Assembly: GCF_008710095.1 (NCBI RefSeq)
Contig: NZ_VYKJ01000026.1
Coordinates: 1-26,077 of the forward strand
Source of the DNA: Affinibrenneria salicis
GTDB lineage: Bacteria > Pseudomonadota > Gammaproteobacteria > Enterobacterales > Enterobacteriaceae
Direction of reading: 5' to 3'
DNA: 26,077 nt
Positions 16,505 to 25,748 of this stretch are shown here, piece by piece (the stretch's first letter is position 1; every line of letters starts with the position of its first letter). Both the position numbers and the translations under genes were made by a program. Below the pieces are notes generated by a model, which had not been told where the DNA came from, made no database searches, and saw only the letters and a list, made by a program, of their open reading frames with translations.

Positions 16505-17881
16505 TTACAAAAAGAATGGGCTGGGCTGAAAGAGTCGTTCGACGTCGGGTACAAATTTCTTGTCGGTCAGGAACATGATGACGTGGTCACCCTGTTCAAT
16601 ATGCATATTGCCGTTTGCAATGATGACGTCATCGCCGCGCACGATAGCGCCGATGGTGGCGCCAGGCGGCAGTTTAATGTCTTCAATCATGCGGCCAACC
16701 ACTTTAGATGTTCCCTCATCGCCATGCGCAATGGCTTCAATCGCTTCCGCCGCGCCCCTGCGCAGGGAAGAAACGCTGACGATATCGGCTTTACGTACGT
16801 GGCCCAGCAGCGCGGAGATAGTGGCCTGCTGCGGTGAAATAGCGACATCGATAACGCTGCCCTGCACCAGATCGACGTAAGCACGCCGCTGAATAAGCAC
16901 CATCACTTTTTTGGCGCCCATACGTTTGGCCAGCATCGCCGACATGATGTTGGCTTCATCATCGTTGGTGATTGCGATGAAAACATCAATTTGCTCCACA
17001 TGCTCTTCCGCTAGCAGTTCCTGATCGGAGGCGTCGCCGTGAAACACAATAGTGTCCTGCAGCAGTTCGGCCAGCTCCACGGCGCGCTGCTGATTACGTT
17101 CAATCAATTTAATGCTGTAATCTTTTTCCAGCCGCTGGGCGAGGCCGGCGCCGACGTTGCCGCCGCCGACGATCATAATGCGCTTGTAAGGTTTTTCGAG
17201 CCGCTGCAGTTCGCTCATCACCGCGCGAATGTGCTGCGAGGCGGCGACAAAGAATACTTCATCGCCGGCCTCGATCACGGTGGAGCCCTGCGGGCGAATC
17301 GGTCGATCCTGACGGAAAATCGCCGCTACCCGGGTATCAATGTGCGGGATGTGTTCTCGCATAGAGGAAAGCGCGTTGCCGACCAGCGGACCGCCGTAAT
17401 AGGCTTTTACCGCGGCGATGCTGACTTTCCCGGCAGCGAAATTTACTACCTGCAGCGCGCCGGGATACTCAATCAGCTTGTAAATATTGTCGATGACCAA
17501 CTGCTCTGGTGCGATTAGATGGTCGACGGGCACCGCCTCCGGCAGAAACAGCCGTTCGCTTTCGCGAATATAGTCATGAGCGCGGATACGGGCGATGCGA
17601 TTCGGCGTTTTGAACAAAGAATAGGCGATCTGGCAGGCGATCATGTTCGTTTCGTCGGAACTGGTGACTGCGATCAGCATATCTGCATCTTCCGCTCCCG
17701 CATCCTGTAAAACTCGGGGATGCGAGGCATATCCTGTTACGGCGCGTAAGTCGAATTTATCCTGCAGCTGACGAAGCCGGTTCACATCGGTATCGACAAC
17801 GGTTATATCGTTATTTTCACCCGCCAGGTTTTCTGCCAGCGTACCGCCAACCTGACCGGCGCCAAGAATAATAATCTTCAT
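16505..17881 (-). CDS. trkA: Trk potassium uptake regulatory subunit TrkA
   Basis: This 458-residue cytoplasmic NAD(H)- and nucleotide-binding protein gates the TrkH/TrkG potassium channels. It has two RCK units in tandem. The first Rossmann motif is GAGQVG (residues 7-12) with the acidic end of strand 2 at VVDTD. The second is GGGNVG (239-244). Each is followed by a TrkA-C domain, the last containing the segment [19 protein letters not shown]. The length equals that of E. coli TrkA. It is 35 bp after rsmB in the leftward cluster. Confidence 0.98.
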   Translation of the reverse strand: MKIIILGAGQVGGTLAENLAGENNDITVVDTDVNRLRQLQDKFDLRAVTGYASHPRVLQDAGAEDADMLIAVTSSDETNMIACQIAYSLFKTPNRIARIRAHDYIRESERLFLPEAVPVDHLIAPEQLVIDNIYKLIEYPGALQVVNFAAGKVSIAAVKAYYGGPLVGNALSSMREHIPHIDTRVAAIFRQDRPIRPQGSTVIEAGDEVFFVAASQHIRAVMSELQRLEKPYKRIMIVGGGNVGAGLAQRLEKDYSIKLIERNQQRAVELAELLQDTIVFHGDASDQELLAEEHVEQIDVFIAITNDDEANIMSAMLAKRMGAKKVMVLIQRRAYVDLVQGSVIDVAISPQQATISALLGHVRKADIVSVSSLRRGAAEAIEAIAHGDEGTSKVVGRMIEDIKLPPGATIGAIVRGDDVIIANGNMHIEQGDHVIMFLTDKKFVPDVERLFQPSPFFL

Positions 17882-17916
17882 TGTTCTTTTCGCTCTTTGC
17901 CTGTGCTGACCCGAGG

Positions 17917-19221
17917 TCAGGCATTATTCTGGCTGGTTTTCACCAGTTTCGCATAAAAGAAGCCGTCACCGCCTTGCGGGTCGGGCAGTTTTTGCACGCC
18001 GGGCTGCTGCTGATCGCCGGTATCCATTAATTGCGCGTCGTCATGGCGGGACAGGAAATCGCGTATCTGTTCGCTGTTCTCCTCCGGCAGGATGGAACAG
18101 GTGGCGTAGACCAGCGTTCCGCCGGCCTTTAAGCGCGGCCAGACGGCCTCCAGAATCTCTTTCTGCAGCCGCGCCAGTTCAGCGATATCCTCATTACGGC
18201 GCAGCCATTTAATATCCGGGTGGCGGCGAATCACGCCGGTGGCTGAACAGGGCGCATCCAGTAAGATACGATCGAACTGCTGGTCGCCGCACCATTCTTC
18301 CGGTCGCCGTCCGTCACCTTGTTTGATCGTGGCGTGCAGACGCAAACGCTGTAAATTCTCTTTTACCCGCGCCAGACGTTGCTCATCAATATCGACGGCC
18401 AGCACCCGGGCTGCCGGCGCCTTTTCCAGTATATGGGTAGTTTTGCCGCCCGGCGCCGCGCACAGATCGAGAATATCTTCATTGTCTTGCGGGTTGAGCC
18501 AGTGTACGCAGCCCTGAGCAGAGACGTCCTGGACGGTGACCCACCCCTGAGAAAAACCGGGCAGCAGCGAGACGACGCAGGGTTCATTCAGGCGCAGCGC
18601 CTCTTCAATCTGCGAGTGCCGTTCGGCATTTTTGCCGGTGGCCTGCAGTAGAGCAAGCCAGGCGTCGGTCGTGTGACGCTGAAGGTTGACGCGCAACCAC
18701 ATTGGCGGACGCGCGTTGTTGGCCGCCACAATCTGTTCCCATTGTTCGGGCCAGGCGCGCTGGATGCGGTTGAGCAGCCAGTCCGGATGAAAATATCGGC
18801 TGCTGTGGTTAGCCGCGCGCTGCATGAGCTCGGGCTGCTGACGTTGAAACTGGCGCAGTACGCCGTTTACCAGACCTTTTAGCTGCGGGCGTTTTAGCAC
18901 CACTGCGCCCTGTACGGTTTCGGACAGCGCGGCGTGGATCGGGATACGGGTATAGAGCAACTGATAGAGCCCTACCATAATCAAATAGTGCAGGGTTCTC
19001 TGTTTGCCGACCATGGGCCGCGCCATCAACTGCTGGATGCACCATTCCAGCTGAGGGAGGACGCGCAATATGCCAAAACACAGCTCCTGAAGTAATGCCC
19101 GATCTTTTTCTGATAAGCCTCGTTGCTGGTCGGGTAGTAGGGCGCTGAGGGATTGCCCGTTATCCAGGACCTGTCCGACGACTTTTGCGGCAATACTGCG
19201 AAGATTATATGTGTTTTTCAT
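17917..19221 (-). CDS. rsmB: 16S rRNA m5C967 methyltransferase RsmB
   Basis: This enzyme uses SAM to methylate C967 of 16S rRNA. The 434-residue protein has a NusB-like N-terminal domain (about 1-145, [18 protein letters not shown]), then the Rossmann methyltransferase. SAM motif I is LCAAPGGKT (253-261). The conserved cysteines are C325 in DAPCSATG and the nucleophile C375 in [12 protein letters not shown] start it at ATG 19221 (MKNTYNLRS), which matches the family N-terminus. Its ribosome binding site is weak. An ATG at 19272, 6 nt past the fmt stop, would add 17 unconserved residues. It lies between fmt and trkA. Confidence 0.96.
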   Translation of the reverse strand: MKNTYNLRSIAAKVVGQVLDNGQSLSALLPDQQRGLSEKDRALLQELCFGILRVLPQLEWCIQQLMARPMVGKQRTLHYLIMVGLYQLLYTRIPIHAALSETVQGAVVLKRPQLKGLVNGVLRQFQRQQPELMQRAANHSSRYFHPDWLLNRIQRAWPEQWEQIVAANNARPPMWLRVNLQRHTTDAWLALLQATGKNAERHSQIEEALRLNEPCVVSLLPGFSQGWVTVQDVSAQGCVHWLNPQDNEDILDLCAAPGGKTTHILEKAPAARVLAVDIDEQRLARVKENLQRLRLHATIKQGDGRRPEEWCGDQQFDRILLDAPCSATGVIRRHPDIKWLRRNEDIAELARLQKEILEAVWPRLKAGGTLVYATCSILPEENSEQIRDFLSRHDDAQLMDTGDQQQPGVQKLPDPQGGDGFFYAKLVKTSQNNA

Positions 19222-19278
19222 GGATGTCTGGTGAGTAAGGGAAGATGTGATACCGACCCGGGCCGGTATCATAAGAGT

Positions 19279-20226
19279 TTAGGCCAACAGCGCTCCCGGC
19301 ATGAACCATTCGCGCCGCGAGTTTAGCAAGTCTTGCGCCTGCATCGTTTTTTTGCCGGCGGGCTGCAGTTCCAAAATATTCAGCACGCCTTTCGCCGCGG
19401 CAATATGGATGCCGTGTTTATCCGCCTGCAGGATAGTGCCGGGCTGCGCCTGGTGGTCGATATCCAACGCTTCGGCGCGCCAGACTTTAACCGACTGTTC
19501 CTCTACCACGAAATAGCTTACCGGCCACGGATTGAATGCCCGCACGCACAGGGCCAATTGACGGGCCGGAAGCCGCCAGTCGAGCCGGGCTTCTTCTTTA
19601 CTCAGTTTGGCGGCATAGGTCGCCAGCGCTTCATCCTGCGCTTCGGCCTGCGCCTGACTGTTGGACAGTTGTTCCAGCGTAGTCAACAGGCCCTGCGGCC
19701 CCAATTGAGCCAGCTTTTCGTACAGGCTGGCGCTGGTGTCCTGCCGATCGATTGGACAGGCGATTTTATGCAGCATGGCCCCGGTATCCAGACCGGCATC
19801 CATCTGCATGATTGTCACACCGGTACTCTCATCGCCGGCCCACAGCGCGCGCTGAATCGGCGCCGCGCCGCGCCAGCGAGGCAGCAGGGAACCATGGACA
19901 TTGACGCATCCGAGACGCGGCATCGCCAGCACCTCTGTGGGTAAAATCAGTCCGTAGGCGACCACGACCATGATATCGGCGTTTAACCCGGCAACCAGTT
20001 GCTGACTTTCCGCCGGACGCAAGGATTTCGGCTGAAAAACCTCGATACCCTGCTGCAGCGCCAGCATTTTTACCGGACTGGCGGTGAGTTTATTGCCCCG
20101 GCCAGCCGGCCGATCGGGCTGGGTGAATACGCCGACCACCTGGTGGCGCGAGGCTAACAGCGCCTCGAGATGACGGGCGGCGAAATCAGGGGTACCGGCG
20201 AAAATAATGCGTAAAGAATCGGACAC
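19279..20226 (-). CDS. fmt: Methionyl-tRNA formyltransferase
   Basis: This enzyme transfers the formyl group of 10-formyl-THF to Met-tRNAfMet for initiation. The catalytic residues N109, H111 and D147 are present ([17 protein letters not shown] and MDAGLDTG). The C-terminal tRNA-binding domain ends [15 protein letters not shown] start it at GTG 20226 ([16 protein letters not shown]). AGGA lies about 6 nt upstream, and this gives 315 residues, the E. coli length. An ATG at 20253, overlapping the def stop as TAATG, would add nine residues. It is paired with def, which removes the same formyl group. Confidence 0.97.
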   Translation of the reverse strand: MSDSLRIIFAGTPDFAARHLEALLASRHQVVGVFTQPDRPAGRGNKLTASPVKMLALQQGIEVFQPKSLRPAESQQLVAGLNADIMVVVAYGLILPTEVLAMPRLGCVNVHGSLLPRWRGAAPIQRALWAGDESTGVTIMQMDAGLDTGAMLHKIACPIDRQDTSASLYEKLAQLGPQGLLTTLEQLSNSQAQAEAQDEALATYAAKLSKEEARLDWRLPARQLALCVRAFNPWPVSYFVVEEQSVKVWRAEALDIDHQAQPGTILQADKHGIHIAAAKGVLNILELQPAGKKTMQAQDLLNSRREWFMPGALLA

Positions 20227-20252
20227 GTGCTTTCCTGTCTGATGAAAAGTCA

Positions 20253-20762
20253 TTAGGCGCGGGCATTCAGCCGGGCCAGCTTTTCCAGTTTCTGGCGGAT
20301 ACGCTGACGTTTCAGCGTGGAGAGATAGTCTATAAACAGCTTCCCGACCAGATGATCCATCTCATGCTGAATACAGATGGCCAGCAATCCGTCCGTTTCC
20401 AGCTCAAAAGGGTTGCCGTCGCGATCCAGCGCGCGCACCTTTACCCGTTCGGCGCGCGGTACCAGCGCCCGAGTTTCAGGGATTGACAGGCACCCTTCCT
20501 CTATACCTGTGTCGCCGCTCTTTTCCAGCAATTCCGGGTTGATCAGGACCAGCCGCTGATCGCGTTCTTCAGATACGTCGATCACAATAATCCGCTGGTG
20601 AATATCAACCTGCGTGGCGGCCAGGCCAATACCTTCTTCCTCGTACATGGTGTCGAACATATCGTCCACGATACGCTGAATCTCAGCATTGACTTCTTTA
20701 ACTGGCTGCGCTTTGGTGCGGAGCCGCTCATCAGGGAAATGTAATACCTGCAAAACTGACAT
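20253..20762 (-). CDS. def: Peptide deformylase
   Basis: This metalloenzyme (Fe2+ in vivo) removes the formyl group from the N-terminal Met of new proteins. The three motifs are complete in 169 residues: GIGLAATQ (44-51), EGCLS with metal ligand C91, and QHEMDH with metal ligands H133 and H137 and catalytic E134. The C-terminal helix ([20 protein letters not shown]) is the type that docks near L22 on the ribosome. It is the first gene of the leftward cluster and divergent from dprA, with 129 bp between them. Confidence 0.98.
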   Translation of the reverse strand: MSVLQVLHFPDERLRTKAQPVKEVNAEIQRIVDDMFDTMYEEEGIGLAATQVDIHQRIIVIDVSEERDQRLVLINPELLEKSGDTGIEEGCLSIPETRALVPRAERVKVRALDRDGNPFELETDGLLAICIQHEMDHLVGKLFIDYLSTLKRQRIRQKLEKLARLNARA

Positions 20763-20830
20763 ATATGTTTAGATCTGTATCCGAGTAATAAGAGAGTTTC
20801 ATGCCCTATTCTAGACATTTCCCGCACTGA

Positions 20831-20860
20831 TTGACAGCATCGACGCAGAATTGCGTATTA
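20831..20860 (+). promoter_or_regulatory. Possible dprA promoter in the def-dprA divergent gap
   Basis: A perfect -35 TTGACA (20831-20836) is followed 17 to 18 bp later only by a poor -10 (CGTATT or GTATTA, 20854-20860). The def promoter on the other strand was not located with confidence. Confidence 0.35.
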
Positions 20861-20891
20861 GGGGCGGGCGGCGGCTAAAAGGAGAAAGACG

Positions 20892-22013
20892 ATGGAACCG
20901 GCGGAAATCTGGCTGCGTTTGATGTCGGTGCGTCATCTCCGACGCGAGCAGGCGGCGCAGGCGGCGAAAAAGTTGATTGAGTCGGGCGGTTGTCGGCGTG
21001 AGGCATTGTTTGCCTGCGGGTTGGATGATGAGAAAATCAGGCAGTTCTTTCATCAGGATAGCGGAGCGATTGTGGAGACGTTACGCTGGCTGGAGGCGCC
21101 GGATAACCACATGCTGACCTGGCATGATGCCGCCTGGCCCGCGCTGCTCGCCAATATCGCCGCTCCGCCTCTGGTACTGTTTGTCTGCGGCTCGGTCTCC
21201 GCGTTATCTCTTCCGCAGTTGGCGATTGTCGGCAGCCGAAATAACAGTTTGTATGGCGAACAGTGGGGCCGGTTCTTCGCCCAGGAGCTGGCGCTGAGTG
21301 AACTGGCGATTACCAGCGGCCTGGCGCTGGGTATTGACGCCGTCGCGCATCGGGCCGCGCTGCAGGCCGGCGGTAAGACGCTGGCCGTATTGGGCAACGG
21401 GCTGGCGACGGTTTATCCGCGTCGGCACCGGGCGCTGGCGGCACAGATTATTGCGCAGGGCGGCGCGATCGTTTCAGAGTTTCCGCTGGCAATGGCGCCC
21501 CTGCCGGCCAATTTTCCGCGCCGTAACCGTATTATCAGCGGGTTGAGTCTGGGCGTTCTGATTGTCGAAGCCTCGCTGCGCAGCGGGTCGCTGGTCACGG
21601 CGCGTTATGCGCTGGAGCAAAACAGGGAGGTTTTCGCCCTGCCCGGGCCATTGGGCAACGCCATGACGCAAGGCACACACTGGCTGATTCAGCAGGGCGC
21701 GTACCTCGTTACTCAGCCGAAAGATATCCTTGAACAGCTTGGAAACGGGCTGGAATGGTTGAAATCAGCGCCAGCGGACACTATTTACGCCTCAATAGAT
21801 GAAGTTGAATTGCCATTTGCCGACGTGTTGGCTAACGTAGGAGATGAGGTTACACCTGTTGACGTTGTCGCTGAACGTGCCGGCCAGCCTGTGCCAGACG
21901 TAGTCCGCAAACTATTGGATCTGGAGTTAGCAGGGTGGATCGCAGCTGTACCCGGCGGCTATGTCCGATTAAGGAGGGCAGGCCATGTTCGACGTACTCA
22001 TGTACTTGTTTGA
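20892..22013 (+). CDS. dprA: DNA processing protein DprA (Smf)
   Basis: DprA binds incoming single-stranded DNA and loads RecA during natural transformation. In enterobacteria its role is less clear. The 373-residue protein has an N-terminal helical region, then the extended Rossmann fold with VGSR (113-116), SGLALGID (142-149), [13 protein letters not shown] (207-219) and [12 protein letters not shown] (226-237). A C-terminal winged-helix domain lies at about 300-365. AAGGAG (20879-20884) precedes the start. Its last 29 bases overlap smg, as the shared C-terminal RRTHV segment suggests is also the case in E. coli. Confidence 0.97.
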   Translation: MEPAEIWLRLMSVRHLRREQAAQAAKKLIESGGCRREALFACGLDDEKIRQFFHQDSGAIVETLRWLEAPDNHMLTWHDAAWPALLANIAAPPLVLFVCGSVSALSLPQLAIVGSRNNSLYGEQWGRFFAQELALSELAITSGLALGIDAVAHRAALQAGGKTLAVLGNGLATVYPRRHRALAAQIIAQGGAIVSEFPLAMAPLPANFPRRNRIISGLSLGVLIVEASLRSGSLVTARYALEQNREVFALPGPLGNAMTQGTHWLIQQGAYLVTQPKDILEQLGNGLEWLKSAPADTIYASIDEVELPFADVLANVGDEVTPVDVVAERAGQPVPDVVRKLLDLELAGWIAAVPGGYVRLRRAGHVRRTHVLV

Positions 22014-22458
22014 AACTTATATCCACAATGAAACGGAAATGCGTGTAGACCAGGATACGTTAACCGATGACCTCACCCGCGTTGGATTTCACCGTAGTGA
22101 TATCTATAGCGCGTTGAGCTGGCTGGAAAAGCTGGCGGATTTGCAGGAAGGGCACGATAAATCGTTCCCGCTGATTAGCGATCCGGAAGCGTTAAGGATA
22201 TATACCCAGGAAGAGGAGCAGCGGTTGGATGTGGATTGCCGCGGCTTTCTGCTGTTTCTTGAGCAGATCGAGGTGCTGAACCCCGATACCAGAGAGATGG
22301 TTATCGATCGCGTAATGGCGCTGGATACGCCGGAGTTTGATCTTGACGATCTTAAATGGGTAATTCTGATGGTGCTGTTTAATGTGCCGGGTTGTGAAAA
22401 TGCTTACCAGCAGATGGAAGAGTTGTTATTTGAAGGCAGTGAGGGATATTTGCATTAA
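21985..22458 (+). CDS. smg: Smg family protein (DUF494)
   Basis: This 157-residue cytoplasmic protein is of unknown function and is nearly always found next to dprA in enterobacteria. The N-terminus [20 protein letters not shown] and C-terminus [20 protein letters not shown] match the family, and the length equals that of E. coli. Its strong site AAGGAGG (21972-21978) and its ATG both lie inside the dprA reading frame, so translation is probably coupled. No catalytic motif or membrane segment is visible. Confidence 0.95.
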   Translation: MFDVLMYLFETYIHNETEMRVDQDTLTDDLTRVGFHRSDIYSALSWLEKLADLQEGHDKSFPLISDPEALRIYTQEEEQRLDVDCRGFLLFLEQIEVLNPDTREMVIDRVMALDTPEFDLDDLKWVILMVLFNVPGCENAYQQMEELLFEGSEGYLH

Positions 22459-22482
22459 ATCCCGGTCGGGGGGGGAACAGTG

Positions 22483-23043
22483 ATGTCGAAAGTCTCTACG
22501 CCTCCCGCCGGTACAGGCGAGCTTTGCCCGGAATGCGGCGCCCCATTGGTGATTCGCTCCGGGCCGCATGGGCCTTTCATGGGCTGCTCGCGTTATCCGG
22601 CATGTCAATTTATCCGCTCGTTAAAGCTCCAGGCCGACGGGCATGTGGTAAAAGTGCTGGAGGGACAGCTGTGCCCGCAGTGTCAGTCAACGCTGGTGTT
22701 GCGTCAGGGGCGCTATGGCATGTTTATTGGCTGCAGAAATTACCCGGTCTGTACGCACACTGAGGTGATCGATCGTCCCGACGACACTCAGATCAACTGC
22801 CCCCAATGCCAGACGGGGCGGCTGTTACAGCGCAAATCACGCTATGGAAAAGTCTTTTATTCCTGTGAACGTTACCCGGATTGCCAGTTTACGTTAAATC
22901 ATAAACCGGTCGCCGGAGAGTGCCCGCATTGTCATTATCCCCTGTTGTTCGAGAAGAAAACGGCGCGCGGCATCAGACGTTTTTGCGCCAGTAAATCATG
23001 TGGAAAGCCGGTAACGGCGGAAGAAATTGATACAAATGAGTGA
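22483..23043 (+). CDS. yrdD: YrdD, topoisomerase I C-terminal-type zinc finger protein
   Basis: This 186-residue protein is made of four cysteine zinc ribbons like those in the C-terminal part of DNA topoisomerase I, with no topoisomerase catalytic domain. The fingers begin CPECG, CPQCQ, CPQCQ and CPHCH. The first three end in the YPxC type (SRYPAC, RNYPVC, ERYPDC) and the last in CASKSC. It probably binds nucleic acid, but its function is not established. ATG 22483 is preferred to the in-frame GTG at 22480. A run of eight G (22468-22475) occupies the ribosome binding region. Confidence 0.92.
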   Translation: MSKVSTPPAGTGELCPECGAPLVIRSGPHGPFMGCSRYPACQFIRSLKLQADGHVVKVLEGQLCPQCQSTLVLRQGRYGMFIGCRNYPVCTHTEVIDRPDDTQINCPQCQTGRLLQRKSRYGKVFYSCERYPDCQFTLNHKPVAGECPHCHYPLLFEKKTARGIRRFCASKSCGKPVTAEEIDTNE

Positions 23044-23605
23044 TCCTTCAGAGTTCCAGCTGCTGTCTTTACGCCAGGTTTTGCAGAATGATGGCGTGAT
23101 CGCTTATCCAACCGAGGCGGTATTCGGTTTAGGCTGCGATCCTGATAGTCACGGCGCGGTGAGTAAATTGCTGGCGCTGAAACAGCGCCCGTGGCAGAAA
23201 GGACTAATCCTCATCGCCGCCGATTATCAACAGTTGGCGCCCTATGTGGATGATAGCGCATTGACGGATACGCAGCGTGCGGCGGTTTTTTCCCGCTGGC
23301 CGGGGCCCGTTACCTGGGTGCTGCCCGCCAGGCCCGCCACGCCGCGCTGGCTCACCGGCCAGTTCAGTTCCCTGGCGGTACGGGTTAGCGACCATCCGCT
23401 GGTTCAGCGGCTTTGCCTGTTTTATGGCAAGCCGCTGGTGTCGACCAGCGCCAACCTGACCGGCCAGCCGCCCTGCCGTTGCGCCGAAGACGTGCGGCGG
23501 CAATTCGGCGCATCGTTTCCGGTGCTTGACGGCGCTGTCGGCGGGCGGCTCAATCCTTCTGAAATACGCGACGCGCTGACGGGCGAATTATTCCGCCAGG
23601 GCTAG
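23036..23605 (+). CDS. tsaC: Threonylcarbamoyl-AMP synthase TsaC
   Basis: TsaC makes threonylcarbamoyl-AMP from Thr, bicarbonate and ATP, the first step of the tRNA t6A37 modification. The 189-residue YrdC-fold protein has the signatures [42 protein letters not shown] and VSTSANLTG, and ends in the canonical [14 protein letters not shown]. The ATG at 23036 lies inside yrdD (8-nt overlap). A TTG at 23027 would add three residues and is less likely. The upstream ribosome binding site is weak, consistent with coupling to yrdD. Confidence 0.97.
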   Translation: MSDPSEFQLLSLRQVLQNDGVIAYPTEAVFGLGCDPDSHGAVSKLLALKQRPWQKGLILIAADYQQLAPYVDDSALTDTQRAAVFSRWPGPVTWVLPARPATPRWLTGQFSSLAVRVSDHPLVQRLCLFYGKPLVSTSANLTGQPPCRCAEDVRRQFGASFPVLDGAVGGRLNPSEIRDALTGELFRQG

Positions 23606-23649
23606 CGCCGTCAGGTACGTTCAATACAGAGAAAATAAAGGCTGAACAG

Positions 23650-24486
23650 ATGACCGTTGATGAGCAACCGTGCGCTTTCGCTGTTTTTGGCAATCCTGTC
23701 GCGCACAGTAAGTCCCCCCGTATTCACGCACTGTTTGCCGAGCAGACGGCGATCGAACATCGCTATGGCCGCGTGCTGGCGCCGGAGGATCAGTTTGAGC
23801 ACTGTCTGTCAGCGTTTTTCGGCGCGGGCGGCAAGGGGGTAAATGTTACCCTGCCGTTTAAAGAGCGGGCATGGGCGGCGGCGGATGAACTAACGGAGCG
23901 GGCCAGGCTGGCCGGCGCGGTGAATACGCTGAAAAAACTCGCCGATGGACGCCTGCAGGGAGAAAACACCGATGGTATTGGCCTGCTCAGCGATCTACAA
24001 CGCCTGGATTTGATCGGGCGTGGCGATCGGATCCTGTTGATCGGCGCCGGCGGCGCGGCGCGTGGCGTAATCCAGCCCCTGGCGTCATTTGGCTGTTCGA
24101 TCGCTATCGTCAACCGGACCTTTTCCCGCGCCGTAAATCTGGCTGAAATATTCCGGCACTGCGGCGCAATCCAGGCTTTGCCGCACTCCGCATTGAGCGG
24201 GCGGCATTTCGATCTGGTTATTAATGCGACCTCTTCCGGCATCCACGGCGCGGTGCCTGACCTGCCCGCCGGGTTAATCGACGATAAGGTGCGCTGCTAT
24301 GACATGTTTTATCAGGCCGGGCTGACGCCTTTTCTCGCCTGGTGTCAGCAGCAGGGCGCGCAACATTATGCCGATGGGTTGGGCATGCTGGTGGGGCAGG
24401 CGGCCCACTCTTTTATGCTTTGGCACGGCGTCATGCCGGAGATCGCGCCGGTGATCGCCCAGATGAAACAGGATCTGACTGCGTGA
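23650..24486 (+). CDS. aroE: Shikimate dehydrogenase (NADP+)
   Basis: AroE reduces 3-dehydroshikimate to shikimate in the chorismate (aromatic amino acid) pathway. The 278-residue protein has the shikimate-binding S20 and S22 (SKSP), the catalytic pair K71 (TLPFKE) and D108 (ENTDG), the NADP loop GAGGAARG (132-139) and NRT (155-157), which selects [15 protein letters not shown] lies near the C-terminus. It is about six residues longer than E. coli AroE, mainly at the N-terminus ([15 protein letters not shown]). AAGG (23638-23641) precedes the start. It is 44 bp after tsaC. Confidence 0.98.
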   Translation: MTVDEQPCAFAVFGNPVAHSKSPRIHALFAEQTAIEHRYGRVLAPEDQFEHCLSAFFGAGGKGVNVTLPFKERAWAAADELTERARLAGAVNTLKKLADGRLQGENTDGIGLLSDLQRLDLIGRGDRILLIGAGGAARGVIQPLASFGCSIAIVNRTFSRAVNLAEIFRHCGAIQALPHSALSGRHFDLVINATSSGIHGAVPDLPAGLIDDKVRCYDMFYQAGLTPFLAWCQQQGAQHYADGLGMLVGQAAHSFMLWHGVMPEIAPVIAQMKQDLTA

Positions 24487-24740
24487 ATCAGGCCATTCAG
24501 TTTCCCGATCGCGAATACTGGGATGAACAAATCCGCGCGGTGTGTTTCCCGGCTTTAGTCAACGGATTCCAGATTAACTGCCGCATCAGCGCCGACGTTC
24601 TGGCGCGGCGATACGGCGGCGACAGCGTGCAACAGTGGCTGTCCCTGTTTCGTGAGCATCGCTGGGATTTGGAAGACGAATATGAGCGTATGGCGCAAAA
24701 GCAGCAGTATGACGATCAGGGCTGGCTTTCGTTGTCCTGA
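24483..24740 (+). CDS. yrdB: DUF1488 family protein YrdB
   Basis: This 85-residue protein of unknown function starts with GTG at 24483, which overlaps the aroE stop by 4 nt (GTGA). The start is chosen because [14 protein letters not shown] matches the E. coli N-terminus and the length is identical. The conserved core is [15 protein letters not shown] and [13 protein letters not shown]. Its last 25 bases run tail to tail over yrdA on the other strand. No transmembrane segment or catalytic motif is seen. Confidence 0.93.
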   Translation: MNQAIQFPDREYWDEQIRAVCFPALVNGFQINCRISADVLARRYGGDSVQQWLSLFREHRWDLEDEYERMAQKQQYDDQGWLSLS

Positions 24741-25270
24741 GCCAGGTAGTCATCTTTCCAGCGTACATAATTATTTGAGGAATAGCGCAGTCCCTCTATT
24801 TCGTCGGGGGTCAACGGGCGTATCTGTTTCGCCGGGCTGCCGAGATACAGGTAGCCGCTTGCCAGCCGTTTCCCTGGAGGGACCAGGCTGCCGGCGCCGA
24901 TCATGACATCGTCTTCTATATGAGCGCCGTCGAGGATAATCGATCCCATCCCCACTAAAACGCGGTTGCCGATCGTGCAGCCATGCAGCATAGCCTTGTG
25001 GCCAATGGTTACTTCGTCGCCGATGATTAGCGGATAACCATCGGGGTTGCGCGCCGATTTATGGGTAACGTGCAGCACGCTGCCGTCCTGAACGTTAGTG
25101 CGTGAGCCGATCCTGACGCAGTGTACGTCGCCGCGAATAACGGCCAGTGGCCAGATACTGACGTCATCGCCGAGTTCGACATCGCCAATGACGACGCTGG
25201 AACTATCGATCATGACTCGTTTGTTCAACACGGGCATTAACCCTTTATAACTACGTAATGGAGCAGACAT
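24716..25270 (-). CDS. yrdA: Gamma-class carbonic anhydrase-like protein YrdA
   Basis: This 184-residue left-handed beta-helix protein with hexapeptide repeats (VVIGDV, VTIGHK, CTIGNRVLVGMGS) belongs to the trimeric gamma carbonic anhydrase family. Metal-binding histidines appear at about 67/70, 91 and 96 (LHVTHKS, GHKAMLHGC). Carbonic anhydrase activity of the E. coli homologue is uncertain in my knowledge. ATG 25270 (MSAPLRSYKG) matches the family start. An upstream in-frame start at 25357 would add 29 unconserved residues. It is divergent from the rRNA operon and convergent with yrdB, with a 25-bp overlap. Confidence 0.94.
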   Translation of the reverse strand: MSAPLRSYKGLMPVLNKRVMIDSSSVVIGDVELGDDVSIWPLAVIRGDVHCVRIGSRTNVQDGSVLHVTHKSARNPDGYPLIIGDEVTIGHKAMLHGCTIGNRVLVGMGSIILDGAHIEDDVMIGAGSLVPPGKRLASGYLYLGSPAKQIRPLTPDEIEGLRYSSNNYVRWKDDYLAQDNESQP

Positions 25271-25375
25271 GATCCGGAACCTCGATACCTGTATTGATTG
25301 ACGGCGACTGATGGGGCTAAATCCGCAATGTGCAGCTGAAAATAGCGCCGATCGCATAAGATCTCAACGAAAGGG

Positions 25376-25412
25376 TGGAAAAATGGGCGAACGGCAAAAA
25401 AGATCCAAAAAA
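25376..25412 (+). promoter_or_regulatory. Possible UP element of rRNA P1
   Basis: A-rich stretches (AAAAAAGATCC and CAAAAAAGG) lie directly upstream of the P1 -35 box, where the alpha C-terminal domains bind in E. coli rrn promoters. Fis sites would be expected further up, towards yrdA, but I could not place them. Confidence 0.5.
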
Positions 25413-25415
25413 GGG

Positions 25416-25443
25416 TTGTGTAAACGAACGGGATCCCTATAAT
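25416..25443 (+). promoter_or_regulatory. rRNA operon promoter P1
   Basis: TTGTGT (25416-25421), a 16-bp spacer and a perfect TATAAT (25438-25443), then the GC-rich discriminator GCGCCTCC and probable +1 A at 25452. The 16-bp spacing and this discriminator are hallmarks of rrn P1 promoters controlled by ppGpp/DksA and initiating NTP level. Confidence 0.9.
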
Positions 25444-25523
25444 GCGCCTCCATCGACACGGCGCCACGGGTTAACGCTCAGGGCGACGAAGAGAAAAAGA
25501 GAAAACTTTCTGCAGGTCAGGGG

Positions 25524-25551
25524 TTGACTCGAAATGAGGAAAGCGTAATAT
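25524..25551 (+). promoter_or_regulatory. rRNA operon promoter P2
   Basis: TTGACT (25524-25529), a 16-bp spacer and TAATAT (25546-25551), 108 bp after P1. Two tandem promoters at about this distance are the norm for enterobacterial rrn operons. Confidence 0.88.
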
Positions 25552-25588
25552 ACGCCACCTCGCGACAGACGCTAAGGCGCGGTCGCAC

Positions 25589-25600
25589 TGCTCTTTAACA
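25589..25600 (+). promoter_or_regulatory. rrn leader boxA (antitermination site)
   Basis: TGCTCTTTAACA is the conserved boxA where NusB and S10 (NusE, encoded by rpsJ in this window) bind to make RNA polymerase resist Rho. Confidence 0.88.
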
Positions 25601-25623
25601 ATTAATCAGACAATCTGTGTGGG

Positions 25624-25671
25624 CACTCACAGGACCGTATCGTAAAAGATACAAGAAAGTCCTGAAGAGTG
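25624..25671 (+). ncRNA. Hairpin in the 16S precursor leader
   Basis: Nested pairings CACTC/GAGTG (25624-25628 with 25667-25671), AGGAC/GTCCT (25631-25635 with 25659-25663) and GTATC/GATAC (25637-25641 with 25648-25652) form a long interrupted stem. It lies between boxA and mature 16S, in the region removed during RNase III and RNase E/G processing. Confidence 0.6.
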
Positions 25672-25748
25672 ACTGACAGTTAATTCATTACGAACTAACA
25701 GTACAATTCTTTGGGCAGCTATTAACTTAGCAAAATCAAACAAATCTT

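Noticed and set aside
15964..17881. Several plus-strand frames opposite mscL and trkA
   Set aside because: mscL and trkA on the minus strand are beyond doubt, and the plus-strand frames have no recognisable domain.
20763..20891. Search for a novel small gene or RNA between def and dprA
   Set aside because: Only partial promoter elements and the dprA ribosome binding site are visible; no frame or stable hairpin with a terminator.
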